From contig JABYQS010000062.1 in assembly GCA_022592435.1 (NCBI GenBank), positions 124,001 through 188,000 of the forward strand: DNA of 64,000 bases. The letters are read 5' to 3'. Below the pieces are notes generated by a model. That model was given only the letters and a program-made list of their open reading frames with translations. It ran no database searches and was not told where the DNA came from. Position 1 is the stretch's first letter, and each line of letters starts with the position of its first letter. A program made the position numbers and the translations under genes. Source of the stretch: Cerioporus squamosus (Eukaryota; Basidiomycota; Agaricomycetes; Polyporales; Polyporaceae). Positions 11,612-21,541 of this stretch are shown piece by piece.

Positions 11612-12763
11612 GGGAGAGGTGATGAAAGACTCTATGAACAAGGGGCTGTGGGAGATGTCGTTCAACGGGGAAGGAGATCGACGACTCACAATGTCTCAGG
11701 GTGTCCATGGTATATAATAGATCCTGGGGTATTCACCTCGTCTCCGATGCCGTGATATTCGTCAGCCTGGGGCTGCACAGGGACAGCTGCGATTCTCCGA
11801 GACGGGATTGCGAAGTCGCGCTCGTAGCGATAGTCGGCAGCCTCGAGGGTGTCAAAGTTAGGTCTCTGCAGCCCAACACACTGTCAGCGTTGTCAAAAAA
11901 CGGTTAGCATAGCGACTGCGCACCTCTGACACGTAACATCTACTCCCTATCTACCCCGTCGCCGACTGGACTCTTGTCCCGAGACTCGGTGAATGCGCGT
12001 GTTCGACTGCCAAGGTCATGTTGCAGAGTGAGCACGGCGTGTTGGGGATCAGCGGGTTCAAGACTCACCGGAGGAATTTGAAACCAACTTGGTCATGTTG
12101 GCGATTGCGCAAGAGCACGACCGTGCAACACGGCGGGGAGATAGCGAAGTGGCAGATGAGGAGAGGACTATGTTGCCCGCGCAAAGGCCAAGTATGTCAG
12201 GCGCTCAAACAAGCTCGACCTTGACACCTTTATGCCCACGGTGAAGCTACGTCCTCCTCGTCAGTTAACTCCTGCTCATCGTTACTGTCGACCTCTACGA
12301 CAACCTCACCTTTGTGCAACGACTCGATGCACCGCCGCAAAGCCGCGCTTGCCGTTTTCCTCATTGCATGCACTCTGATCCTAGTCGGCTACGCGATCGC
12401 AGATCGGTATCTCGCCCAGCGCCTCGGCTCCCCACTTCAGTTTACAGTCAATATTACGGCCTCCGAACGTCCCTCCTGACCTCCAGACGGGTCTGCTACG
12501 TCGAAAATGCGCTGCAGACGGCAGGTGAGTGTCTCAGATAACAAGTCTGGCTGTGCAAATACTGATCTTTCTGACCGATGTCTGTGCATCGTGTTTCCCT
12601 CGTTGCAGTCCTGAGCTGAGGCGCCCGGTCTGTCCGTCCGCGCTGGATACTCCGTCCTCTCACCCCATTCCCCGTTCGCCTTCAATATAACGAACTATGT
12701 ACACCGTCCTCTCGCCAGGACACCCCGTCTTACCAGCTCTCTGTCCGCATCACCGTCATCCCC

Positions 12764-14107
12764 ATGGACTTCTCTTCTGACATCTTCCTGCGCAAGGACG
12801 CCGCCATGCTGCATCTCCCTGGTATCCCCCTCACAGACATCGTCGTTGTCGTCGATGGGCCTACTGCCGTCGAACCGTTCATGGTGAGTCATCTCCGAGT
12901 CGCGCTCGCGTACTGTTCCCTCCTGACAGGAATCACCGGCTAACCACTCAGTGCCTATAGCTTGTCCTACCAATTGACACGCTCGCCCGAGTCACGGCCC
13001 CCAAGATCTCGGGCTGGCTCACTGCGCTCAGTGGGCCGGGCATCGGACAGGCGGACATGAAGCCCAGCCACCGCGACACTCTTCTGAAGATTGTCTGCGG
13101 CCTTCGCGGCTTCCTCGAGAGCCCCCTCGGTGTTCGACTTGACACCGACTGGGCTGAGTTCACGCGTCTCCTGACCCGGGCAGCCACTCGCGTCGGCCCT
13201 CTCGAGCCAGCCAGCGCGGCTCTCGAGCCTGTGACGAGTTGGTTAGAGCATACATTCCCCGCGGTACGTCCCTCCTTCGTTGACTGTCCGACGTGTCTTT
13301 GCTGACACATCGATCTGCCACTTACAGACGGTCTTCATGCCTGTGTATGAGACCTACGAAGACCCCGCCTTGACTGTCGACAACGAGACCAAGAAGGTCG
13401 AGATCATCGCTACTTTGGCGATGATGCTCGACCCCCGCATCCGCGAGGCTCTGCAAGACGGCTTCGCAACTCGCTCCGAGTCTCCCTCCGGGTCCACGTT
13501 CAGCGGCTCGCGCGTCCCCGATCGCCCCGCTGTCACCCCTTCTTCGTCTGGCCCTTCTCGCCGGGCACGCAAGCGTGCAGCGCAGAAGGCCTCTGCTGCC
13601 CAGCGCGCCGCTGTCGCCGCATCCGACGGCATCTCCCTGCCTCAGCCGACCTCCATGCTCCCGGAGTCCCCGGTTACTCCCTCGGCGGCGCCCCCTCCGC
13701 CCTCCGCAGCTCCTCCTGCCTGCGCTCGGACTCCGACTGCTCAGGTCGCCAACTCTGTTATCACGGTCTCCGCTCCGAGTCCTTCCACCCTCGCGACTCC
13801 TATCATGCCGGTGCACATTCCCGGTACTCCCATCCCCGTCGTCTCTGCCCCGGTCGTCTCCACTCCTGCCGTTCCAGTACACATCCCCAGCCGTGACGTT
13901 CTCTCCGAGTCCGAGGCCCTGCCTACCCTCTCCAAGGCCGCAAAGGGGAAGCGGCCGGCGGCGACTGTTGAGACTGACGAGTCGGGTGATGAGGCCTCCG
14001 ATGGGGCTGAGTCCGACGACTCTATGCCGTCTCTTCAGACGGTCTCAAATTCGTCTGACAGTGAGGACGAGGAGTATGTTGACGACGACGATGATTACTA
14101 CGACTAG
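12764..14107 (+). CDS. Second hAT-encoded protein, acidic C-terminus (at least 400 aa), copy 2
   Basis: Exons 12764-12883, 12961-13263 and 13328-14107, identical in frame and length to the copy at 5709-7052. Upstream exon usage is equally unresolved. Its retention intact beside an intact transposase in both units supports it as a real element gene, although two copies this similar carry no independent evolutionary information. Confidence 0.72.
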
Positions 14108-14487
14108 AAGCGACTAAGTACCACTGTACCAGTACCAGTAAACCGTAGTGCTGCTTACCCTTACTGTATGCCATACATGATACCGTTATGTTGAACTCTA
14201 TGTTTCTTAGCCTTAGTACTTATGTGTCTATGCATTATGCCTTCTCCCATGCCACTGTGTGTGCCTGTGTGCCCTCGGATTATGATAGCAACATCAGAGG
14301 AACTGCGCCGGCCAAGGACTTGCCCTTGAATGAGACAGATCCGCGCAGACTTCCGGGGGTCTGCACCTGGATCCGGGCGCTATCTGTGGGCGCGGATATC
14401 CGGACCCGTATGAACCGGACCTACGGGTTGCCTCCGGGTGCGGATCCAGGTCTACCTGCGGTGGACCTGATCCATTGCTCAGCCTTA

Positions 14488-14495
14488 GTCGTACA
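14488..14495 (+). repeat. Right 8-bp target site duplication of the hAT insertion
   Basis: GTCGTACA immediately follows the right terminal repeat of copy 2 and equals 679-686. Removing everything from 687 to 14495 would restore the pre-insertion site. Confidence 0.93.
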
Positions 14496-14611
14496 CAGTC
14501 AGGTAGACGATGGGGGACGGATGGTGCAGCAAGGGTTGGTCGAAAGCAAGGAGAATAACGGACCGGGATCGACGGATGGTGATGCACAGTGCGGAAGGCG
14601 AACGGTAGATG

Positions 14612-14900
14612 GATATTCGCCTCTGCGATGATGTGGGAAGGCAGACTCTGGATGAAGACCTCGTCGGAATCCATCAACACGACCTGACGAAGCTGGGGAT
14701 CCAGGCTAGCAATGAAGCTGGCGGGATCGATGTCGACAGGACCGCCTGGCTGCTGCGCGGCTTGCTCTGCTCATGTCCTCTGGGCGCGTTCAGTGCCCTC
14801 CTGCTGTATGATTTCGGCCGGGATGTCTGGCGGAAGAGCTTCGAGGAATTCAGCACTGATCTGGGAATCCGCCGGTCGCTCTACTTGTGCGGCGCGCATG
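14612..14900 (-). pseudogene. Fragment of a TOM1/HUWE1-type HECT ubiquitin ligase, with a stop codon
   Basis: Reading the minus strand gives about 95 residues typical of the ubiquitin-binding-motif region of fungal TOM1 (human HUWE1). Examples are EFLEALPPDIPAEI, then DPASFIASLDPQLRQVVL and FIQSLPSHIIAEA. An in-frame TGA (14773-14771) interrupts it; it stands where an Arg codon CGA would be expected, so a C-to-T change is the simplest explanation. TOM1 proteins are normally over 3,000 residues, and none of the rest is in the window. This is a displaced, dead gene piece lying upstream of the promoter that the hAT pair interrupts. A captured fragment carried by a Helitron or similar element is one possible origin. 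Confidence 0.8.
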
Positions 14901-14951
14901 TCTGTTGGACGAGCTAGGTGCGCAGAGCTGACCATTGGGGGAAGGGCTGGA

Positions 14952-15433
14952 TGTTACGACTATCACAGGAGTTACCAGTAACGGACTTGTACTTTTACTC
15001 TCACGCGATCAGTTTGTCTTATTGTACTACTAGTTAGGCAAGTCTCCAGAATATTCTTGTGTATTCTAGTTCATTCTCTTTGTTACTACTACAGAAGAGT
15101 ACGGACACGAGTGGTACTTACCAGAATCTTCTCTACAAGTACTAGAACATTCTTCCGCAGCTTCACAACTTGTATATAAGGGGAGACGTCTCAGAGCGAC
15201 CCCCAGCTTTCAGTCTCCTTTGCGAATAACGAACCGTTCCTCGTTATACTCGCTTTCACCCGATCTTACTAGTGTTCCCCTTCGATAAGGTGAACCGTAC
15301 TAGTAAGAGTTCAGCATAGGCTTTATACTAGGGTTCGCCTCGGAGTAGGCAACCTGGACTAGTATATTGCAGGCGGCTGGACAGAACGACCTTTAAGGCT
15401 CTTTGGTTTAAGGTCACGCTCAAAAGCGTAACA
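14952..15433. mobile_element. Solo LTR of an LTR retrotransposon (482 bp)
   Basis: It begins TGTTACG and ends CGTAACA, a 7-bp perfect terminal inverted repeat of the TG...CA type. It is bounded by a perfect 5-bp target duplication CTGGA (14947-14951 and 15434-15438). A TATA element (TATATAAG, 15173-15180) sits at a promoter-like position. No gag-pol coding sequence adjoins it, so it is what remains after recombination between two LTRs. The superfamily (Ty1/copia or Ty3) cannot be told from an LTR alone. Confidence 0.9.
15049..15180 (+). promoter_or_regulatory. Heat-shock-element-like dyads and TATA box inside the LTR
   Basis: Three perfect GAAnnTTC dyads lie at 15049-15056 (GAATATTC), 15124-15131 (GAATCTTC) and 15145-15152 (GAACATTC). 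They stand upstream of TATATAAG at 15173. GAAnnTTC is the core unit of heat-shock factor sites. Binding is inferred; the spacing between dyads is wider than in a classical continuous element. Confidence 0.5.
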
Positions 15434-15438
15434 CTGGA

Positions 15439-15680
15439 GGGAGGCAGTCACGAGTCCCAAATGCAGCGGCACCTCGAGGTCGGGTGGTGTCCCAATCCAG
15501 ATGTCAAATTTTGCCCTGGGCAGCCGTCCTTGCTCGGCTCAGCGATTTCCGGTCGCCAATTTCGTCCATGGAATAACAGGTAGCTGTATCGTACATGAGC
15601 TCCCTGCCATCCAGTACTGTAGCGATTGAGAAGAATCGGGGGCCCTCTGATTATTCACCCCAGGGTTGTATTCTACGACG
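15439..15680. other. Intergenic, no gene seen
   Basis: Short stretch between the solo LTR and the end of the minus-strand gene at 15681. It probably holds that gene's 3' untranslated region. No repeat or RNA gene was recognised. Confidence 0.4.
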
Positions 15681-16818
15681 CTAGACCTCCGCGAAACGGC
15701 GACACACGAGCCGTGGGGGCTCATCTGCATCGCCAGTACGCTTGCGCTTCCTCGACGCGAGCCCCATGAGTACCTCTGCGAAGGTCTCGGGGACATAACC
15801 TATTACATGTGGTACTACTGCCCGATATTCTCCATGCCGCTGAGCGGCATGCTTCAACACGTCCCTCGAAGCCTTGGTCGACATCGCGATGTTGTAGAAC
15901 GCGGGAATACCTTCGTGAACTAGGGATGCGGTCTGCGGGTTGCGTGAGTTACTGCTCTGTGCCCGGTTAGACTCGTACCTCTTCAGTCACAGTGTAAGAC
16001 AGCTCGCCAAAGTCGTGGGGGCGCGACTTCACAGCGTCAAATGCGCACAGTTGGCTTCCGAATCCAGGGAGGCACTCAACGAAGGGGAACTTGATGAGCA
16101 GAGTGTCGTAGGCGGCGTCGAGCTCGAAGCTGTTCAGCGTCGACACCATGGCCCACTCCTCTTCGGCCGCCAGCCAGATATCTACGCGATTCCAGGGGTA
16201 GAGGTCTTCGTCGAGTGGCGAATGGAACGCGAGCTGCAGCTTGTTGTCATCGTTGAAGCTGACGAGGTGATGGACGGGCAGGTGGCCATCCTACATACAT
16301 GTTGAGGGCGGAACGCTTCTCGGAGAGTGAGCGACGTACCTCTTTCCACAGGACGACCTGCACATGTCGCAGCTGGAACCACTCTCTGTTGTCGCGTACC
16401 TCCGGATTGGGACACGGTCGTGGAATGCCGAGGTAACGGTCGATGTCTTCAAGTTCGTAGCCAAGTAAGGGACAATGCTCCACGCCTAGCAGACGTACGA
16501 GGTGGGTGGGCGAGTAGTCGTACAGCTCCAGCTCCGCGGTGTCGAGCCGATGTGCGCGCCATATTCCGTGCTCGAGTATTTCCAGGGGGGTGAGCAAAAA
16601 GTGTTCGCAGGCGGCGACCAGCCAGTCGAGATCTCGCAAAGCGAGTGTCCGGCCGATTTCGAATGGCACCATCCGCCAGAACGGCAGATGTCCGTTCTAA
16701 CGAGGCTGTGAGCAGTGTGCGCATGAAATGAGTTGCGTGACTTCCTTACTTCAGTCCACAACACGAGCCGAATGAGCATTGGCTCCTTTGCAGGGACGAT
16801 TTCGAAGAAATCTGGCAT
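15681..16818 (-). CDS. Unrecognised 329-aa protein with a duplicated internal motif
   Basis: Four exons agree in phase (16818-16750, 16696-16340, 16290-15979, 15932-15681; 990 nt), with no stop, so the gene is intact. The ATG at 16818 gives MPDFFEIVPAKEP. A short motif appears twice, each time across an exon junction: LVLWTE+NGHLP near residue 20 and VVLWKE+DGHLP near residue 140. This suggests an internal duplication of a domain of about 120 residues. The C-terminus carries a basic patch (SRKRKR) that could serve nuclear import. There is no signal peptide or membrane segment. It is the last of four minus-strand orphan genes in a row, starting 180 bp after its neighbour. Function unknown. Confidence 0.75.
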
Positions 16819-17000
16819 GTCTGGGGAGTGGGCGTCCGCAGGAAAAGGGAGGTTCGGAAGGCATGAGTTAGCCTGGCCATATCGGGCAGGCCCGCAAATT
16901 TCAATTCTGTCGGCAATTTACCCACCGTGTCCCCTGTCCTGCATGACGCTACTATGGATTGTATGACATTTTGGGGGGATACATTCGAGCACGACAGTAT

Positions 17001-17841
17001 CTACGGGACAGTCCCCAGGCTAGGCTCTCTTTTTTGGCTTCCCTTGTTGCCTGGCTTGCTTGCTGCGTTGGTCTTTCGCACTGTGACTCTCGTCAGTTCG
17101 CGCTCTACACGATTAGGGCATACGCACTCTTGGAGTAGTTGCATCTTATCCGTAAGTACGCGCATGCGAGGCTCACGACCCATAACCAAACCGACTTCAG
17201 TGTTGGGAGGCGCCATGGGCACACCTGCGACCTTGTTTTTAGGTTGCGCAGGTCGAGGTCGTTTCGTGGTCGTCGAGTCGCCAGCTGAGGTCGAAGGACC
17301 ACGGGAGCGCTTGGCTACGTCAATGCTATCAGCCGACTTACCTTGGCTTTGTGACGCCGAAGGCTCCGCACTCTTATGGCTAGGAGAGGGTTCGGCTTGA
17401 GGTAGCGTTGCCATTGGAGCTGCCAAACGTACATGTCAGCGGTCGACAGAGCAGGAAGCGGGGACAGACTGTACCAGTTGAAGGGTCCTGCAAGCTCGGT
17501 GACGGAGGGGGGCAGAACGTCAGGTCTTGCATAGCGTCAAGCAGCTCGGGTGAGCTGGGCGATGGATGCCTGCTCGGAGATAGTGGGCGCGTCATATCCG
17601 CAAAGGTTGCCTCAGGAGATCGCGATCCGACGTTGAGGGCGGTCGAAGAGGACGTGCTGACAACCTGCGGGTCTATGTCTGTAACTTGAGGGGTAGCACC
17701 TTGCGCTGGAGTAGCCAATGGCGTTAACGGCCACTCGGCGGACTGTGATGCCAGCGAGTTGGGCCTGACTGCAGTGCTCGCAGTGGACTGCACGAATGAG
17801 TATGGCGATGGCTCGCACAGGGTGCGGCGTTCTTGCACAGC
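17001..17841 (-). CDS. Unrecognised Ser/Pro/Thr-rich protein, 5' end unresolved
   Basis: Two exons are visible: about 17841 to 17470, reading AVQERRTLCEPSPYSF onward, and 17420-17001, ending at a stop after SQKREPSLGTVP. The frame joins cleanly at a GT-AG intron around the ATPMATLPQ junction. The sequence is mostly disordered (Ser, Pro, Thr, Gln) with a basic Lys/Arg-rich C-terminus (KRPRPAQPKNK). An upstream exon reading VIPSEEQQSDVNVAAG joins in phase at a GTCAGT donor, but I found no start codon for it. It may be an independent gene or an alternative 3' part of the next gene upstream. Confidence 0.45.
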
Positions 17842-17950
17842 TGTCCGCGGGAGAGTTACATGAGTATGAATGTGTCCGACGCGTCGTCGCACTGACCTGA
17901 GATAATACCAGCGGCCACGTTCACGTCGGACTGTTGTTCTTCGCTGGGTA

Positions 17951-19104
17951 TCACTGCGGGCCTTCAGCCGGCGATGGACAAATGCCCAAGCTCGAAGACG
18001 AACCTTCTCTGCATTGTTCTACCCACAGGGTGGCCAGGGCCTCCAGCTCTTCCGCGGCCACCGACGTTCCCTTCCTCAGGAGTTCCAGCAAGGACTCTCC
18101 GTAACGGTTCTCGCCCACAGACTGTCTGCAGGATGTCAGACGGATGAAAGAGAGTAGGTGGTGAGACTTACACGAAACACCGCGCAATGCCGTTCTCGTC
18201 GGGACCTCCAACACAAATGAACCCTCCCCACTTAAAAACGCGTTTCATCGTCTCCAGATTCTTCAGACACCAGGCTGCAATGTCGTGCGCCGCACTGCAA
18301 GTAGTCAGGAACGACCAGAAATCCGTGGCCGTGGTAATGCTTACTAGGTTTCCATGCTTGGCTCCTCGTCCACACTCTCCTCCGCCATGGCTTCCTCTTC
18401 GCGCCTCTGCGTGTTGCGTCGGCAGGCCTCTTGTTCATAAGGCGCACGTTGCGCTGGTGACATAGCCTCCCACCGCTCGGTGCAGGCCGCGCGCTGACCG
18501 CCCACATCGAAGTATGTCACCCCCGACGCATTCGTCACTACCTGTCCTTCTGGAGCCTCGCTGCTTTGCTGGAACACGTCGAGGCCAGACAGATCACGAT
18601 GCTTCTGGGCCGGAGGGAGAGGCGCAGCGGCAGGCAGGGAGTGTTTTCGTTTCTGGTCGTGCGCGAGCTCGCGGAAGCGAGTGGCCAGGTTCTGCGAGGA
18701 TCCATGAGCGGAGGAATTTTCTGAGGGGCCAAAGCATGCACTGTTCGCAGGCTCGCCATTCGCTTGGCGTGCTCCTCCTGGGTCTCTGCCTCCCATCGCA
18801 CCAATTTATCCCGCCGTTGGGAGTGTGTCGCTTCGCGACGCGCCTGGAACTCGTGTGCCGTCTCCCCGGGGTAAGGGTCGGGGAATTGCGCCTTGAACCG
18901 AGGCTCCACGAGCTCAGCAGCAGCCAGGTATCTCTTCTTCCGCTTCGTGTTGCCGACGATTTCCTGAACTTCCTTAGTGTGGAACTGTTCGTTGACCCAG
19001 GCACCAGCATTGAAGAAGCGAGGAGGAACGCGCGTGGCACGCGGGGGATCTTGGCGAGGTGGAGGTTCGCGCGAGGGCTGTTTGGACAAGGGCAGCTCAT
19101 TCAT
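17951..19104 (-). CDS. Unrecognised 335-aa protein with an HMG-box-like helix
   Basis: Four exons agree in phase: 19104-18742, 18691-18345, 18294-18172 and 18125-17951 (1,008 nt). The first intron is only 50 bp with a weak GTGCAT donor, but skipping it breaks the frame. Residues 1-120 are charged and helical (KRKKRYLAAAELVEPRFKA; HEFQARREATHSQRRDKL). Near residue 200 the stretch ERWEAMSPAQRAPYEQEA resembles the second and third helices of an HMG box; this is a resemblance, not a domain call. The C-terminal 90 residues (AAHDIAAWCLKNLE, GGFICVGGPDENG, SLLELLRKG) look like a small folded domain. It lies between two other minus-strand orphans. Function unknown; a nuclear or DNA-binding role is a guess. 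Confidence 0.7.
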
Positions 19105-19381
19105 GGCCGCGAGAGTTGGTGAGAGGACGTTGAGCAGAAGACATCCAGCGGTGTGACCTGGGCTAAAGCCAGTCATCGTCCGTGACAGCTTCGCGAGTAG
19201 GTACTTACAATATTTTGCAATTGGGCGGCAAGAACACATGCGCACACCTAGGACCAGAAATCGCAGCCTCCGGTGCCGTCCTGCCACCCGAAGACTCCCT
19301 GTCGCATGTTCTCCCTGTCATTATGGACCACTGCAAGCATCATCAGTGCAGACATATTCCATCAACGATACACATTGAATA

Positions 19382-21541
19382 TTACAGATGTAAAATATCG
19401 GAATTACATTGGGTCAGATACAGCAATATTCGGGATGGGGGGACAGGCAGACGCGAAAATGTTTTGACAAATGTATGCACGTAAAATTCCACCGCCTCCG
19501 CCTGGACGCGTTCAAAGTCCTCCAAGTCCGTGTCTTCCGATCCCGCGCGAACAACTCGCTCAGGACAGTTGGGCCACCGTGCCAAGACTCGCGAAAACGT
19601 TCTCAGCGTGCCCAACGTCAGCTCGGGCGGCGGGAGGCCAGGCACCGGCTCGGTCCACCGGAAGATGTCTTGGTGCTGGTCGTCAGACGGGATCACGGTA
19701 ACCGCGGAAGTGGGCGGCCCCCAGATGCCAGAAACGAGAGCCTCACGTTCCCAGCGGTGAATCTCGAGCCAACTCGACTTGTGCACCAGGAGCGTGTCCA
19801 GCGCCATGACTTCAGCTCTGAAGTTGATCTCGTGCGACTCCCATAAGAGTCGGCGTCGCAAGGAGGAGTTCCGCGCAACCTCCGCAAGATTCAACGTCTC
19901 ATCGCCCCAATGCACTGACTCATCTGCACGGTACGAGCGGAGCTGCGCGACTCGGGAAAACAACCTCCTCATGCTGTTGCGTTCACCCTGTCGCCTCTGC
20001 GCTCGTCGGAAGTCGGACGGCGATCGAGCCTGGTTGGGGGGATTTGTCCTCATCTCGTAGTCGCCCCACAAGGCTGCCCACCACTCAGTGATCGACAATG
20101 GTTCATGCGCAAAAGAGGGGTCAAACAGCCGCGCACGCAGGAAGCGTCGGATGCGCACCAGGTTATGCAGGTACCGGTGAGTTTTCTCGTCCGCCCGAGC
20201 ACGCTCGGGATACGGGCAATCGGGGGGGAGGGGAGCCATGCACGAGACGGCGTCGAGGAGGAACGGCGGCGGGTAGAAATATAACGCCGAACTGGCCGAG
20301 CGCGGCACAAGACCGACGGATTGCAATGCTCGCTCCCAGGAACCAGGGATGTCATAAAATGGAGAGGGCAAATGCAATTTTGAAGATGAGGTGACGGATG
20401 AGGGGGGCGGTTGGCGGCGCAGGAGCCACGGCAGGCCGATTCGCGAGCTCGGCATGCGCCGCACTTCCCGACGTGCCATTTGCTGGCCTCCGTGGCGGGG
20501 GCGATGAGTCCGCTTCGCCCCTGACTGCGTCACGACTGGAGCGGCCGCTGACATCCGCAAGTGTGGGGCGTCGTGCGAATGATCGAGTCGGGGACGCTTG
20601 GGATCCGGCTCACCGTCGGGAACAATGGGTACTTCAGCAAGGGAGAGCGAGGCGAGATGCGTGCCAGCGATATGCTTGGAGACGGTGAGCAGCATGGATT
20701 GTTGCCAGTTGCCTGTCAGGTTGCCGACGCCGACGAGGGTCTGTGCGTGCTGCAAGATGGGCGGATCCATGCGGCGCCGAGAAATGGTGAGCGGAAGCGG
20801 GCGGCTGTCAACGACGTTCCAGACCGGTAGATCGTGGGTTAGGGGTTGCAGGAACCAAGTCGGCAGGCCAACCCTCGTCGTGTTCATCGCATCGGACCCT
20901 TCGGCCACGAACGTCCCTACCACCGGCAACACCTCCATCGAGTGATCCACAGAGGTCGACTTCCGCGGCGCGACGACCTCGACGAAGGTCTTGAGACCAG
21001 CAAGCTCGAGGCAGATTCGCTGGACGTGCGCGGCGACAGCGATGGACACGGTAGGCGTTGCGGGTAGATGTTGCATGCGGTCGACGACCTGACGGAGGAT
21101 CATGACGAGCAGCTGACCGTACTTGCGTACGTTGTCGTCTGGGGACATCTCCTCGAACCGACGAATCGCATGCCCGGCGGCGTCAATCAGAAGACCTCGC
21201 GTGTCCTCCTGTATGTAACCCAAACCGTTGAATCCAATACTCGGGTCCTCCTTCCAATCCACACTCGGAGAAAGGCTCCACCACAAAACATCCGGGATTT
21301 CGGGAGGCGAGGGACCCTTGGGGATACAGGCAATGTGCCACAGGCCGGGCGCAAGCCTCTGGGGAGTACGGGAGTACTCGTGAGTCCCCCACAGTCCATC
21401 CGTGTAAGTCTCAACTACCATGGTCTCCACTGGGTATGGAGGAATATAATCCATGTTGGGCGATGTGATGACCATGCGATCGAACAGGGAATGAGATGCC
21501 ACTTTCGCCTCGTGCGGTTTGCAAACGATGGGTACTGACAT
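19382..21541 (-). CDS. Unrecognised large orphan protein (about 719 aa)
   Basis: A single open frame of more than 2 kb without stops, the longest in the accessory half, so it is almost certainly coding. I chose the ATG at 21541 (MSVPIVCKPHE); an in-frame Met at 21574 is possible. The first 330 residues look globular and Trp/Pro-rich (DVLWWSLSPSVDW, LGYIQEDTRGLLIDAAGHA, VGLPTWFLQPL, WNVVDSRPLP). A disordered Arg/Pro linker follows, then a second folded part (PFYDIPGSWERALQSVGLV; RYLHNLVRIRRFLRARL; SITEWWAALWGDYE; LLWESHEINFRAEVMALD). No catalytic motif is recognised. The overall layout recalls a multi-copy hypothetical family common in Agaricomycetes, by impression only. It is first in the row of minus-strand orphans and diverges from the KDZ transposase. 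Confidence 0.75.
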   Translation of the reverse strand: MSVPIVCKPHEAKVASHSLFDRMVITSPNMDYIPPYPVETMVVETYTDGLWGTHEYSRTPQRLAPGLWHIACIPKGPSPPEIPDVLWWSLSPSVDWKEDPSIGFNGLGYIQEDTRGLLIDAAGHAIRRFEEMSPDDNVRKYGQLLVMILRQVVDRMQHLPATPTVSIAVAAHVQRICLELAGLKTFVEVVAPRKSTSVDHSMEVLPVVGTFVAEGSDAMNTTRVGLPTWFLQPLTHDLPVWNVVDSRPLPLTISRRRMDPPILQHAQTLVGVGNLTGNWQQSMLLTVSKHIAGTHLASLSLAEVPIVPDGEPDPKRPRLDHSHDAPHLRMSAAAPVVTQSGAKRTHRPRHGGQQMARREVRRMPSSRIGLPWLLRRQPPPSSVTSSSKLHLPSPFYDIPGSWERALQSVGLVPRSASSALYFYPPPFLLDAVSCMAPLPPDCPYPERARADEKTHRYLHNLVRIRRFLRARLFDPSFAHEPLSITEWWAALWGDYEMRTNPPNQARSPSDFRRAQRRQGERNSMRRLFSRVAQLRSYRADESVHWGDETLNLAEVARNSSLRRRLLWESHEINFRAEVMALDTLLVHKSSWLEIHRWEREALVSGIWGPPTSAVTVIPSDDQHQDIFRWTEPVPGLPPPELTLGTLRTFSRVLARWPNCPERVVRAGSEDTDLEDFERVQAEAVEFYVHTFVKTFSRLPVPPSRILLYLTQCNSDILHL

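Larger units (their letters stand above)
378..14487 (+). repeat. Direct tandem duplication of a 7,055-bp unit containing a hAT element
   Basis: Unit 1 is 378-7432 and unit 2 is 7433-14487; every feature recurs at an offset of exactly 7,055 bp. The only difference I noticed is C at 866 versus T at 7921, and the translated reading frames of the two units are otherwise the same. Each unit is 309 bp of host flank followed by a 6,746-bp hAT element. The inner junction (7432/7433) falls exactly at the last base of the element's right terminal repeat. Identity this high means a very recent event or an assembly error. Confidence 0.93.
7742..14487 (+). mobile_element. Autonomous-looking hAT transposon, copy 2
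   Basis: Same length and structure as copy 1: terminal repeats at 7742-7753 and 14476-14487, subterminal motif clusters, transposase on the minus strand and second protein on the plus strand. Its right end is flanked by GTCGTACA (14488-14495), matching the copy of that octamer before its left end (7734-7741) and the original at 679-686. It therefore looks like a normal complete insertion. T at 7921 replaces the C found at 866 in copy 1. Confidence 0.93.

Noticed and set aside
14496..14611. Continuation of the TOM1 reading frame toward the transposon
   Set aside because: After the IIAEANI segment the translation loses all similarity to the ligase family, and the flank on the other side of the hAT pair does not resume it.
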